Assembly (NCBI GenBank): GCA_019114785.1 | Contig: DXEV01000032.1 | Coordinates: 1-52,313, forward strand | Length of the DNA stretch: 52,313 nt | DNA from: Candidatus Anaerobiospirillum pullistercoris | Lineage (GTDB): Bacteria > Pseudomonadota > Gammaproteobacteria > Enterobacterales > Succinivibrionaceae | Direction of reading: 5' to 3' | Shown: positions 16,448-26,911 of the stretch, piece by piece | Layout of the letters: each line of letters starts with the position of its first letter | Position numbering within the stretch: the first letter of the stretch is position 1 | Translations under genes and position numbers: made by a program | Notes under the pieces: generated by a model | Database searches by the model: none | Told to the model about the DNA's origin: nothing | What the model saw: the letters and a program-made list of their open reading frames with translations, nothing else

Positions 16448-18523
16448 ATGCAAGAAACTAAGCTCTCAGCTACCACCAATGCAAGCGACTCCCCAAACAA
16501 AACAGCGGATGTTGCTCTTGCAGAGGATCAAAGCAGCGCTGCTCCAGCGCCAGCACCTGCTCCATCACAAGCGCAAGTGCCCACACCAGCATCAGCTTCT
16601 GAGGCTAACGACACTATCTCTGTAGCCGAAGAGCTCCGCGAAAGTCAGCAAGCTGCAGCCGCTATTCGCGATAAGCAATACCATCCCATGATCTTAAGCG
16701 ACCTCTCAAATCAAGCCTCTACCTCATTCTGGCGTGGCTATCGTCGCTTTTGGCCATTTTTACGTCCTTACTGGGGTATTGCCTTATTAGGTATCATCCT
16801 CACTATTCCTGTTGGCGCTTTAGACGCCGTAATCGCCTTGTTCTTAAAACCTTTTACCGATCAGGTGATGGTGGAGCAAGAAAAGCAATTTGCTGATTAC
16901 GTGCCATTAGTCATCATTGGCTTTACTCTGATCCAAGGCATATTTATCTACCTATCATCCTTGGTCAATGGCTATGTCGGCGGTGCTGTTAACTTATTAA
17001 TGCGCTCCAAGCTGTACGAGAAACTCCTATCCTTTGATAGCCGCTTTTACGATGCCAACAACTCCGGCTCAGTGATTCTGCGCTTCTTTAACGATTCTGA
17101 GAGTGCCTCTAACGGCCTAATTCAAAACATCAGGCTCTTCCTGACCAAGTTTTTCTCTTCGATCTCACTTTTAGGTGTGCTGCTCTACAATTCATGGCAA
17201 CTAACCATTGTGGCAGTAGGAGTGGTGTGCTTCCTCATCATCCCGATGCGTATAGTGCGTCGTCGCGTGAAAAAGATCGTTAACCACACGGTCTCGGCCT
17301 CAACTGGCATGATCACGCTCTACAACGAGACCACTTTGGGCTCCAAGGTGATCAAGAGCTTTAACCTAAAAGAGTACATGTATCAGCGCTTCTACCAGCA
17401 AGCTAACTACCTCTTCCGTATGGGAGTCAAGCTGGTACGTGATACCAACTGGCTATCACCAGTCATGCACTTTGTGAGCTCGTTAGGTATCGCTGGTGTG
17501 CTCTACTTTGGCGTAACGCTGATCATCAATGGCACCCTGACCTCGGGTGAGTTCGTGTCGTTCCTTGCTGCTCTGATCATGCTCTATACCCCATTAAAGA
17601 GCATCGGTAACAACTATATTCAGGTACAGAGCGCTCTACTGGCCTTAGATCGTATCTACGACCTCTTAGACTATGAGAGCTACGAAAACGGCAAGCACGA
17701 AGGTAATACCGTTATCAAGGAGATCAAAAAAGACATCGAGTTCCAGCACGTATATTTCAGCTACGACGGCGTTCACGATGTGCTCAAGGATGTCTCCTTT
17801 AAGATCAATGTCGGTCAAAAGGTTGCCTTAGTCGGCAACTCAGGTGGTGGTAAGACCACTGTCTGCTCTCTGATCACGCGCCTCTACGAGATCAAATCAG
17901 GCAAGATCCTGATCGATGATATCGATATCCATGACTACACCTTGGAGTCCCTGCGACATCAGGTAGCCTTTGTCTTCCAAGACAACTTCCTCTTTGCTGG
18001 CACCATCCGGCAAAACATCTTGTTTGGTAAGGAGGACGCTACCGAAGAAGAGATCCAACTGGCGCTCAAGAGTGCCTATCTCGATGAGTTCGTGCAAAGC
18101 CTGCCAAATGGACTAGACACCGAAATTGGTGAGCGCGGTGTAACCCTCTCTGGAGGACAAAAGCAGCGTTTAGCTATCGCTCGTGCCATTATCCGCAACG
18201 CTCCGCTAGTGATCTTAGATGAGGCTACATCTGCCTTAGATAACCGCTCCGAGAAGGTGGTACAAAAGGCATTAGATGAGCTGATGAAAGGTCGTACCAC
18301 TCTGGTAATCGCCCACCGTCTGTCCACTGTTCGCGATGCTGACGTGATCATGGTGATCAACGACGGTCAGATTGTGGAGAAGGGTAGCCACGACGAACTG
18401 CTCCAACAAAACGGCGCTTATGCCATGCTCTACAACTCCCAATTTAAGATGCTGGAAGGCCAAGAGCACCAAGAGCAGGAACAAGAAAGCACGGCTGACA
18501 CTGACTCTAAAGCTGACGCTTAA
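16448..18523 (+). CDS. msbA: MsbA-type lipid A / lipid-linked exporter ABC protein
   Basis: Half-transporter that flips lipid A-core or a similar lipid across the inner membrane. 691 residues. An Ala/Pro/Ser-rich N-terminal extension of about 95 residues has no counterpart in E. coli MsbA (582). A six-helix ABC exporter domain (about 110-400) follows, then the ATPase with GNSGGGKTT Walker A, LSGGQKQRLAIARA signature, VILDEATSALD Walker B and AHRLSTV switch. GGAG lies 10 bases before the ATG. No lpxK follows, so MsbA rather than another exporter is likely but not certain. Confidence 0.8.
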   Translation: MQETKLSATTNASDSPNKTADVALAEDQSSAAPAPAPAPSQAQVPTPASASEANDTISVAEELRESQQAAAAIRDKQYHPMILSDLSNQASTSFWRGYRRFWPFLRPYWGIALLGIILTIPVGALDAVIALFLKPFTDQVMVEQEKQFADYVPLVIIGFTLIQGIFIYLSSLVNGYVGGAVNLLMRSKLYEKLLSFDSRFYDANNSGSVILRFFNDSESASNGLIQNIRLFLTKFFSSISLLGVLLYNSWQLTIVAVGVVCFLIIPMRIVRRRVKKIVNHTVSASTGMITLYNETTLGSKVIKSFNLKEYMYQRFYQQANYLFRMGVKLVRDTNWLSPVMHFVSSLGIAGVLYFGVTLIINGTLTSGEFVSFLAALIMLYTPLKSIGNNYIQVQSALLALDRIYDLLDYESYENGKHEGNTVIKEIKKDIEFQHVYFSYDGVHDVLKDVSFKINVGQKVALVGNSGGGKTTVCSLITRLYEIKSGKILIDDIDIHDYTLESLRHQVAFVFQDNFLFAGTIRQNILFGKEDATEEEIQLALKSAYLDEFVQSLPNGLDTEIGERGVTLSGGQKQRLAIARAIIRNAPLVILDEATSALDNRSEKVVQKALDELMKGRTTLVIAHRLSTVRDADVIMVINDGQIVEKGSHDELLQQNGAYAMLYNSQFKMLEGQEHQEQEQESTADTDSKADA

Positions 18524-18584
18524 GCCCCCAACAAGTCATAGCAGGACTTAGCAAGCTATTACAGCTACCTCACAGATAGATCAA

Positions 18585-18654
18585 GGGCTCGTGACCTGAT
18601 TTGTTCTCCATAAAGCCAAAAGCTTAAGGCTTGAGGACAACAGGTGGCGAGCCC
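18585..18654 (+). promoter_or_regulatory. Nested 70-nt hairpin leader before queH
   Basis: Four stems stack on one axis. GGGCTCG (18585-18591) pairs with CGAGCCC (18648-18654). CCTG (18595-18598) pairs with CAGG (18641-18644). TTGTTCTC (18601-18608) pairs with GAGGACAA (18633-18640, one G-U). AAGCC (18613-18617) pairs with GGCTT (18628-18632) around a 10-nt A-rich loop. Internal loops are TGA opposite TGG and a 2-nt bulge. TGTGTTTTG follows. It may be the msbA terminator or a regulatory leader of queH, whose ATG is 32 bases on. Confidence 0.6.
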
Positions 18655-18686
18655 TGTGTTTTGCTCAAAAGCAAGGATAGACAACC

Positions 18687-19373
18687 ATGTCTCTTATTCT
18701 TCCACCAGACTTTGGTCAGACTCCTAAACAAAAGCTGGTACTGCCTGAAGGCTTTAAAAGCCTATTAGTGCAAGTGTGCTGTGCCCCTTGCTGCGGAGCT
18801 GTACTCGAGTGCTTTAAGTACCACAACATCAACCCGACGCTCTTCTTCTATAACCCTAACATCCACCCTCGTGCCGAATATGAAAAGCGTCGCGACGAGC
18901 TCATTGAGCTGTCCAAGCTGCTGGGCTTTGCTTATGTGATCCCAGAATACGAGACTAAATCATGGTTTGAGGCCGTAAAGGGCTTAGAACATGAGCCAGA
19001 AAGAGGCAAGCGCTGTACTGTGTGCTTTACCCGTCGGCTCACTGTAACAGCCCAATATGCCAAAAAGCACGGCTTCTCTCACTTTACGACAACGCTGGCC
19101 ACTTCTCGCTGGAAGGACAAGAAGCAAGTAGACGCTGCTGGCTTTGCGGCTCAAGAGGCCACCGGAGTACCTTACTGGAGCGAAGACTGGCGCAAAGGCG
19201 GTCTAGTCACACGTCGTTACCAGCTGGTCAAGGAGTTTAACTTCTACAACCAGCTCTACTGCGGCTGTGTCTACTCGCAGCAAAACAACACCCATGTCGC
19301 CCACGTTACCGACACGGCTATCGCCTGCACTAACTGTAAAACAAACATAGCCCCGAGTGACATAGGGGCATAA
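18687..19373 (+). CDS. queH: Epoxyqueuosine reductase QueH
   Basis: Iron-sulfur enzyme of the DUF208/QueH family that reduces epoxyqueuosine in tRNA to queuosine, the cobalamin-free alternative to QueG. 228 residues. The metal-binding cysteine pairs are CCAPCC (31, 32, 35, 36) and CTVC (110, 113), with a further CGC near 192. YNPNIHPRAEYEKR and TTLATSRWKD are family blocks. AAGGA precedes the ATG by 9-10 bases. A decayed copy of its 3' part lies at 20667-20820. With YhhQ in the same window it suggests queuosine synthesis from salvaged precursor. Confidence 0.95.
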   Translation: MSLILPPDFGQTPKQKLVLPEGFKSLLVQVCCAPCCGAVLECFKYHNINPTLFFYNPNIHPRAEYEKRRDELIELSKLLGFAYVIPEYETKSWFEAVKGLEHEPERGKRCTVCFTRRLTVTAQYAKKHGFSHFTTTLATSRWKDKKQVDAAGFAAQEATGVPYWSEDWRKGGLVTRRYQLVKEFNFYNQLYCGCVYSQQNNTHVAHVTDTAIACTNCKTNIAPSDIGA

Positions 19374-19458
19374 TGTCCCATATTAGGCAGGGATAAGCTG
19401 GCAGACAAGCAAGCTACACCTGCCCTATCTGTCCTTAATCAGGTTCGCAAAACCCCAG

Positions 19459-20583
19459 TCAGGACTTGGAGGAATTTTTCCGCTCAGCAGCTTTAGCAGC
19501 TTTCTTAGCCTTAGCTTCTTCCTCTTTGGTGACTAACTCAACAATGTTAATAATTGCTGATAACTTACGCATTAAACTATAGAGCTTGTTGTTATATTTT
19601 AACCTTGCACGCAATTGCTGGAACTTCTGGGTGTTTGGTATAAAACGATATACAGGGAAAATATAACTAAAAGACAAATTATGGCCTTTTAGATCAATAC
19701 CATGCTGCTGGAAATAATCACGACTCAAGAGAGCTAATTGCTTCTGTAACGGTACAGCCAAGCGGTCGTATAGACTTAGGATGTGTTCTAAAGCATACAT
19801 TTGCCAACGAGTTAACAAAACAGAAGATACATCGGGCTCTTGGACGTGCTCTTTGATATATTGATAATCAAACTCTAATAGGTCAAACAGACTTTGTACT
19901 TGCTTCTCATTGCAACTAACACTCAAAGAGTTGTCCGACAGCTGGTGGTACAATATCTCATTGACAAACGATATTTTTCTGGCATTTAACACCAGTTGGA
20001 TTGACCAGCACTGATCTTGGCCAGAGTACAAAGCTGGATACTCAATACCGAATTGCTCAATGAAGTCACGAGCCACCAACTTATCCCAAGGAGCACTATT
20101 GAACTGAAAAGCTAATTTTTTGAGTTCAGTAATATCTGTGGCTTCCAATAGCTCTTTATCGATAGAATAATTACGAACAGTATTACCACAATGCGAGCTA
20201 TATCCACAATGGACAAAATCAGCCTGATCTTGTCGTAATTTACCCAGCATTTTTTCAACAAGATCCGGCTCGAGCTCATCATCGGCATCCATGAAGTACA
20301 CGGCAGAGCCAGAACTTAGAGCAACGCCACGATTACGAGTTGGCCCTATCCCTAAAATGCAGTCATTACGACAAATAACAATATTCTTATCAGAGTGCTC
20401 TTGCTTAAAAGCCTGAATTTTTTGCCAAGAGTCATCTTCTGAGCAATCATCAACCAACACTAATTCTAAATTAGTGTAAGTTTGATTGAACACAGCAGAT
20501 AATTTCTCTATAGAATCAGCGATATTATAACAAGGTATAATAACTGACACGAGCTCACTGAGCTCTCCTTGTTGTTCTTTCAT
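19459..20583 (-). CDS. Family 2 glycosyltransferase (first of three)
   Basis: GT-A fold transferase, probably adding a sugar to a surface polysaccharide repeat or LPS outer core. ATG 20583 gives 374 residues; a TTG four codons upstream is less likely. N-terminal VSVIIPCYN, DDCSEDDSW, the R.RG block GPTRNRGVAL and the metal motif DADDELEPD are present. The C-terminal 150 residues are basic and end in a Lys/Ala-rich tail. AT-rich compared with flanking genes. Convergent with queH, and separated from the next paralogue by a queH fragment. Confidence 0.85.
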   Translation of the reverse strand: MKEQQGELSELVSVIIPCYNIADSIEKLSAVFNQTYTNLELVLVDDCSEDDSWQKIQAFKQEHSDKNIVICRNDCILGIGPTRNRGVALSSGSAVYFMDADDELEPDLVEKMLGKLRQDQADFVHCGYSSHCGNTVRNYSIDKELLEATDITELKKLAFQFNSAPWDKLVARDFIEQFGIEYPALYSGQDQCWSIQLVLNARKISFVNEILYHQLSDNSLSVSCNEKQVQSLFDLLEFDYQYIKEHVQEPDVSSVLLTRWQMYALEHILSLYDRLAVPLQKQLALLSRDYFQQHGIDLKGHNLSFSYIFPVYRFIPNTQKFQQLRARLKYNNKLYSLMRKLSAIINIVELVTKEEEAKAKKAAKAAERKNSSKS

Positions 20584-20666
20584 AAGTAAAGACAATCCTT
20601 AAATCACCTTATTTCAGTAGCACCTAATTAAAAATGACAGTATCTTTTTCTTTTACTGGTTATAAG

Positions 20667-20820
20667 GGACAAGAAGAAGAAGAAGAAGAAGGTGCAACTG
20701 GTTTTGCCGCCCAAGAGACCACCGTAGAGCCTTACTGGAACGAAGACTGGCGCAAAGGTTGTCTAGTATAGTCACGCATCATTACCAGCTGATCTGATCA
20801 AAGAGTTTAACTTCTACAAC
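20667..20820 (+). pseudogene. Decayed duplicate of the 3' half of queH
   Basis: This stretch matches queH positions 19115-19250 in the same orientation. The best part (20691-20764) is about 84% identical over 74 bases and still translates as GFAAQET..EPYWNEDWRKG before a stop. The remnant carries seven tandem AAG triplets (20671-20691) and two 5-base insertions (near 20770 and 20793). It lies between two glycosyltransferase genes, 1.4 kb from the intact gene, with no start and no flanking queH sequence. Confidence 0.9.
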
Positions 20821-20839
20821 TAGGCAGCCAATGCAGCAA

Positions 20840-21889
20840 TTATTGCTGCTTAGAACGTTTTTGGGCAATATCTAAAATAGCGCCAAAGATATCATTATAA
20901 TTGCGCAAAGCTTTACAGCAATTATAACTACACTTTAACTTCCAGCGTAATTTCAGATTAAGCTTTTTTGACAACAAGCGATATAAAGGTGCTCTGACAT
21001 AAAAAGGATATTTCTGCCACACAAGCTCAATGTTTTGTTTTTGGCAAAAATCATAAAATCTCAAAGCAAACTGGCACTGCAAATCAGAGCCATTAGGAAA
21101 CTTAAACCACCATTTAGTGGCGTCATAGAGACAACGTAACTTCCATTCATCCACCAAATCGTCAAACATTCCCTTTTGGTGAAAGAGTTGCTCTGAAAAC
21201 TGCAATAGATATGATATACCATCAAGCACACGAATATTAGACCAGCTAGTCATGGAGTTTGGAAATCTAAAATAATGATATAGAGGCTCCTCGATAAAAG
21301 CTATATTGTTAGCATTCAAGACTAACTGCATCGTCCAAACACGCTCTTCACCATAAGCACTATCAGGAAAGCTTATATTATATTGCTCAATAAAGCTACG
21401 TCTTACAAGCTTATTCCATACAGCACACATAAAATTAAAGAAATGATGTTTAATCTCTAGAGTAGTCTTAGACTCTAGCAGTTCGTGTTCTACAGGCACA
21501 ACACTTACCTGTGCACCTTCATGAAAATAATAAGCGCAACAAACAAAATCAGCCTGTTTCTGATTTAACTGAGACAACATTTTCTCAATATAATCAGGTT
21601 CAATCTGATCATCAGCATCCCAAAAAACGACAAACTCACCTGAACTTAAAGCAAATCCTTTATTACGGGTAAGCCCAACGCCTAAATTTTGTTCATTGTG
21701 ATGAACGATAATACGCTTATCACTATGAGCTTGTTTAAACTCTTGCAATTTCTGCCAAGTATCATCACTTGAACAATCATCAACAAGAATCAGCTCTAGC
21801 TCTTTATAGCTCTGCTCGAATACACTTGACAAATTGCCAATAAAACTCGATACGTTATAGCAAGGCACAATTACCGATACAAGGCTCAT
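20840..21889 (-). CDS. Family 2 glycosyltransferase (second of three)
   Basis: 349 residues from ATG 21889 (upstream TTG at 21907 rejected). Same architecture as its neighbours: VSVIVPCYNV, DDCSSDDTW, GVGLTRNKGFAL and DADDQIEPDYIEKML. The C-terminal region is rich in aromatic and basic residues, suggesting membrane association. Clearly paralogous to the genes at 19459 and 22107, yet diverged, so different linkages are likely. AT-rich. The Shine-Dalgarno is weak. Substrate unknown. Confidence 0.85.
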   Translation of the reverse strand: MSLVSVIVPCYNVSSFIGNLSSVFEQSYKELELILVDDCSSDDTWQKLQEFKQAHSDKRIIVHHNEQNLGVGLTRNKGFALSSGEFVVFWDADDQIEPDYIEKMLSQLNQKQADFVCCAYYFHEGAQVSVVPVEHELLESKTTLEIKHHFFNFMCAVWNKLVRRSFIEQYNISFPDSAYGEERVWTMQLVLNANNIAFIEEPLYHYFRFPNSMTSWSNIRVLDGISYLLQFSEQLFHQKGMFDDLVDEWKLRCLYDATKWWFKFPNGSDLQCQFALRFYDFCQKQNIELVWQKYPFYVRAPLYRLLSKKLNLKLRWKLKCSYNCCKALRNYNDIFGAILDIAQKRSKQQ

Positions 21890-21967
21890 AACAATACAAC
21901 AACCCAATCTTAGCTAATCACAAGTAAAGCACCATAATAGAGAGAAGTTCAAGTCAGAGCAGCAGCA

Positions 21968-22078
21968 TATAGACAGGGGTTAAGGGCAAAACAGGTGCTT
22001 GGTCTGCTCCGCAAGCCTGATAAAATCAGACTGCATCTTAACAGGATGTCAGGAAAATGAGCCTAACCTCTGTCTATA
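21968..22078. repeat. 111-bp repeat with inverted ends, copy A
   Basis: The ends TATAGACAGGGGTTAAGG (21968-21985) and CCTAACCTCTGTCTATA (22062-22078) pair over about 17 bp with one bulge and one wobble. The unit is 111 bp. It matches the reverse complement of 41768-41879 (112 bp) without gaps through the first 60 bases, including the internal GCAAGCCTGATA at the same offset. It lies between two glycosyltransferase genes. It may be a non-autonomous miniature transposon or a REP/BIME-like element. Confidence 0.75.
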
Positions 22079-22106
22079 AACAAAATTACACCAACCAAGA
22101 ACAAGA

Positions 22107-23171
22107 TTAATTAGCTAAAGCTAAATAGCGTAATTTGTTACATAACTCATTACGCTTAATAATACTCTCTCCTTCAAGAAAGCGCTTTTTTAATCTAGCT
22201 CTAGTTTCTTTAAATATAAAAGGAGGAATTATTCTATATAAACGTTTTTTAGCAAAAGCAGATGCAGGCAATGCATGCTCACTGGTATCAATATTATACC
22301 GCTCGCAAAAATCTAAATATTGTTTCGCAAAATATTTTAATAATTCAGGCTCTTTGTCTAATACATTAAAAAAATAAGTTAGCTGTTTAACACGATATTC
22401 TTTCCAAGAACTTATTAACTCATTTTCAAGATGATACTTAATGATAGTTTTATATTCAAAAACTGTCATATCTAAAACACCTTGTACAAATCTTTTATCA
22501 TGGCCTGAAGATAGCGAGTTATCTCTTTTAATATAGTGGTACAATTGTTCCTTAACAAAAGAGATCTTATGGGCTTCTAAAGTTAACAACATTCCCCAAC
22601 AATGATCTTCACATACAAAAATATCAGGAAACTCTATTCCTTTATCAAGGATAAACTCACGCTTAACTAGCTTGTTACAAGGTGATGGAATAAAATCAAA
22701 AAATAGTTTCTGAATATCTTTTATATTTTTTGCTGCTAATAATGCAGGAGTTAACTCCAGCACACTCGACTTATTACCATTAACTAAATGTATATCACAA
22801 CATACAAAATCAGCATCTTCTTGCTTGATTTTAGATAGCATTTTTTCCACATACGTTGGCTCTACCTGATCATCTGCATCCCAAAAACATACAAACTTTC
22901 CAGTACTTAACTTAACACCTAAGTTACGGGTCTTACCAGCTCCTTGATTGTGTTCATTACGAGCAACAATCACTCTCTCGTTAACATGTTGCTGTTTAAA
23001 ATTTTGAATTTTTGCCCAAGTATCATCTGTAGAACAGTCATCAATAAGCACTAACTCTATAGCAGGATAAGTTTGCTTAAACACAAAGTGCAGATTATCT
23101 ACATAAGAAGACACGTTGTAACAAGGAATAATAACGGAAACCAAATCAGTATTAGTATTAGTATTAGTCAT
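22107..23171 (-). CDS. Family 2 glycosyltransferase (third of three)
   Basis: 354 residues from ATG 23171, preceded by GGAG at 7 bases. VSVIIPCYNVSSYVD, DDCSTDDTW, GAGKTRNLGVKL and DADDQVEPTYVEKML mark a GT-A family 2 enzyme. The N-terminus carries a Thr-Asn repeat (TNTNTNT) encoded by tandem ACTAAT units. This is visibly the most AT-rich gene of the window. It is the first gene of the minus-strand group; each of the three genes is followed by a gap of more than 200 bases, so they are not tightly coupled. Confidence 0.85.
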   Translation of the reverse strand: MTNTNTNTDLVSVIIPCYNVSSYVDNLHFVFKQTYPAIELVLIDDCSTDDTWAKIQNFKQQHVNERVIVARNEHNQGAGKTRNLGVKLSTGKFVCFWDADDQVEPTYVEKMLSKIKQEDADFVCCDIHLVNGNKSSVLELTPALLAAKNIKDIQKLFFDFIPSPCNKLVKREFILDKGIEFPDIFVCEDHCWGMLLTLEAHKISFVKEQLYHYIKRDNSLSSGHDKRFVQGVLDMTVFEYKTIIKYHLENELISSWKEYRVKQLTYFFNVLDKEPELLKYFAKQYLDFCERYNIDTSEHALPASAFAKKRLYRIIPPFIFKETRARLKKRFLEGESIIKRNELCNKLRYLALAN

Positions 23172-24477
<1,306 letters not shown>

Positions 24478-24494
24478 AGAGGGGGGAATTTACA

Positions 24495-25133
24495 ATGGCA
24501 ATCGGTTTAATTGGCCGCAAGCTTGGAATGACCCGCGTATTTAACGAGGATGGTAAGTCAGTTCCAGTAACCGTAATCCAGGTTGAAGCTAACCGCGTCA
24601 CTCAGATCAAGAATGCTGAGACCGACGGTTATTGCGCAATCCAAGTCACCACCGGTGAGCGCAAGGCCTCCCGTATGAACAAGCCTGAGACCGGCCACTT
24701 CGCCAAGACTGGCGTCGCCGCTGGCCGTGGTTTATGGGAGTTCCGCTTAGAGCCTTCTGAGCTCGAGTCTTACCAAGTCGGCTCTGAGATCAAGGTTGAT
24801 GCTTTTGAGGGCGTCAAGAAGGTTGATGTCACTGGCCAGTCTAAGGGCAAGGGCACTGCCGGTACCGTTAAGCGTCACAACTTCCGCACCCAAGACTTTA
24901 CCCACGGTAACTCTCGTTCCCACCGCGTTCCAGGTTCCACTGGTCAAAACCAGACCCCAGGTCGCGTGTTCAAGGGCAAGAAGATGGTTGGCCGTCTGGG
25001 CGGTGAGAAGGTCACTGTGATGTGCTTAGACCTCGTCCGTATCGACGCTGAGCGTAACCTGCTCCTCGTCAAGGGCGCTGTCCCAGGTGCCAACAACGGC
25101 GATCTCATCGTAAGGCCAAGTGTTAAAGCTTAA
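24495..25133 (+). CDS. rplC: 50S ribosomal protein L3
   Basis: Assembly-initiating 23S rRNA binding protein. 212 residues (E. coli 209), beginning [16 protein letters not shown]. The central loop reaching the peptidyl transferase centre is present ([22 protein letters not shown]). The Gln of GQNQTPG is the residue methylated by PrmB in relatives. Poly-G Shine-Dalgarno upstream. Confidence 0.98.
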   Translation: MAIGLIGRKLGMTRVFNEDGKSVPVTVIQVEANRVTQIKNAETDGYCAIQVTTGERKASRMNKPETGHFAKTGVAAGRGLWEFRLEPSELESYQVGSEIKVDAFEGVKKVDVTGQSKGKGTAGTVKRHNFRTQDFTHGNSRSHRVPGSTGQNQTPGRVFKGKKMVGRLGGEKVTVMCLDLVRIDAERNLLLVKGAVPGANNGDLIVRPSVKA

Positions 25134-25150
25134 CCTGAGGTAAAGGAATC

Positions 25151-25765
25151 ATGGAATTAAAGATCATGGGCGCTGAGAAGCCACTAGAGGTATCTGAAAA
25201 TGCCTTTGGTCGCGAGTTCAATGAGGCGCTGGTACATCAGGTGGTAGTTGCTTACCTGAGTACTGCTCGCGCTGGAACTAAAGCGCAAAAGACCCGCTCT
25301 GAGGTGTCTGGCGGTGGCAAGAAGCCATTCCGTCAAAAGGGTACTGGCCGTGCCCGTGCTGGTTCGACCCGTTCTCCATTATGGCGTGCCGGTGGTACCA
25401 TCTTCGCTGCCAAGCCACAGGATTGGAGCCAGAAGGTCAACCGTAAGATGTATCGCGCTGCCATGAGCAGCATTCTCTCCGAGTTAGTCCGTCAAGATCG
25501 TTTAGTGATCGTTGAGGACTTAAAGCTTGAGAACCACAAGACCAAGACCTTAGTGAACAAGCTCAAGGAGCTCGACTTAAAGCAAGTCTTAATCGTGACT
25601 GAGGCTTTTGACGAGAACCTGTTCCTTGCCGCTCGCAACCTCTACAAGGTTGAAGTCTGCCAACCAGGTACCGCTTCGTTCAACCCAGTGAACTTAGTGG
25701 GCTTTGACAAGGTATTAATTACCGCAGCCGCTCTCAAGAAGGTTGAGGAGGATATCACCAAATGA
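25151..25765 (+). CDS. rplD: 50S ribosomal protein L4
   Basis: 23S rRNA-binding protein lining the exit tunnel; in enterobacteria also the repressor of this operon. 204 residues (E. coli 201). The tunnel loop [20 protein letters not shown] and the [17 protein letters not shown] segment are conserved. The stop overlaps the rplW start by 4 bases (ATGA), so the two are coupled. Confidence 0.98.
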   Translation: MELKIMGAEKPLEVSENAFGREFNEALVHQVVVAYLSTARAGTKAQKTRSEVSGGGKKPFRQKGTGRARAGSTRSPLWRAGGTIFAAKPQDWSQKVNRKMYRAAMSSILSELVRQDRLVIVEDLKLENHKTKTLVNKLKELDLKQVLIVTEAFDENLFLAARNLYKVEVCQPGTASFNPVNLVGFDKVLITAAALKKVEEDITK

Positions 25766-26076
25766 TTAACTCTCGTTTAATGAACATCCTTCGCGCCCCA
25801 ATCATTACCGAGAAGTCTGCTTTAGCTTCTGAGAAGCACAATTGCTTTGTCTTCAAGGTTCTGCCTGATGCTACCAAGCTTGAGATCAAGCAGGCTGTTG
25901 AGAGCAACTTCAGCAACGTCAAAGTCGGTTCTGTGCACACCCTGAACGTTCAAGGCAAGAAGCGTCGTTCCGCTCACGGCATCGGTGTTCGTTCCAACTG
26001 GAAGAAGGCCTATGTCACCTTATCCGAGGGCACGATTGACTTCTCCGCTCAGAGCGCAGGCAAGGAGAGCAAGTAA
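25762..26076 (+). CDS. rplW: 50S ribosomal protein L23
   Basis: Tunnel-exit protein that docks trigger factor and SRP. 104 residues. [11 protein letters not shown] and [11 protein letters not shown] are conserved. The start overlaps rplD, and the stop codon shares one base with the rplB ATG (TAATG). Confidence 0.97.
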   Translation: MINSRLMNILRAPIITEKSALASEKHNCFVFKVLPDATKLEIKQAVESNFSNVKVGSVHTLNVQGKKRRSAHGIGVRSNWKKAYVTLSEGTIDFSAQSAGKESK

Positions 26077-26891
26077 TGGCTATCATTAAGACTAAGCCTA
26101 CCTCCGCTGGTCGCCGTCACGTTATCCAGATCAAGAATCCTGATTTATGGAAAGGTGGCCCATGCCGCTCTCTCGTGGTTGAGAAGCGCAAGACTGGCGG
26201 TCGTGACAACTACGGTCACATTTCCACCCGTCACATTGGCGGTGGCCACAAGCAACGTTATCGTTTAATTGATTTTAAGCGTCAAAAGGATGGTATCGAG
26301 GCACGCGTTGAGCGTCTTGAGTACGATCCAAACCGTTCTGCTCACATCGCTTTAGTGCTGTACGCAGACGGCGAGCGTCGCTACATCTTAGCCCCTAAGG
26401 GCCTGCAAGCTGGCGACAAGATCATAAGCGGTGATAGTGCTCCTATCAAGGTTGGTAACTCTTTACCACTGCGCAACATTCCTGTTGGTACCAACGTCCA
26501 CGCTGTGGAGTTAGTCCCAGGTCAGGGTGCTCAGTTTGCCCGCTCTGCCGGTTCTTTCTGCAAGATTCTGGCTCGTGAAGGTGACTACGTTACCTTAAGC
26601 ATGCGCTCCGGCGAAATGCGTCGCGTTCTCGCTAACGGCCGTGCAACTATCGGTGAAGTCGGTAACAGCGAACACATGTTACGTCAATTAGGTAAGGCTG
26701 GTGCTGCCCGTTGGCGCGGTGTCCGTCCTACCGTTCGTGGTATGTCCATGAACCCAATCGACCACCCACACGGTGGTGGTGAGGGCCGTAACAAGGGTAT
26801 TCAGCCTCGTTCTCCATGGGGTACCCCATGCAAGGGCTTCAAGACCCGCAAGAACAAGCGTACTGACAAGTACATTGTTCGTCACCGTTAA
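26076..26891 (+). CDS. rplB: 50S ribosomal protein L2
   Basis: Core 23S protein needed for subunit association and peptidyl transfer. 271 residues (E. coli 273). The near-universal segment [14 protein letters not shown] with the critical His is present, as are [14 protein letters not shown] and [11 protein letters not shown]. One-base overlap with rplW. Confidence 0.98.
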   Translation: MAIIKTKPTSAGRRHVIQIKNPDLWKGGPCRSLVVEKRKTGGRDNYGHISTRHIGGGHKQRYRLIDFKRQKDGIEARVERLEYDPNRSAHIALVLYADGERRYILAPKGLQAGDKIISGDSAPIKVGNSLPLRNIPVGTNVHAVELVPGQGAQFARSAGSFCKILAREGDYVTLSMRSGEMRRVLANGRATIGEVGNSEHMLRQLGKAGAARWRGVRPTVRGMSMNPIDHPHGGGEGRNKGIQPRSPWGTPCKGFKTRKNKRTDKYIVRHR

Positions 26892-26911
26892 TTGCTAGTT
26901 GAGGAAGCAAC

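Noticed and set aside
16431-16450. msbA upstream GGAGCACCGTTTTATG resembling the end of the decarboxylase leader
   Set aside because: No AGGAGG and no CGGCGCTC arm 41 bases upstream; here GGAG itself is the ribosome site.
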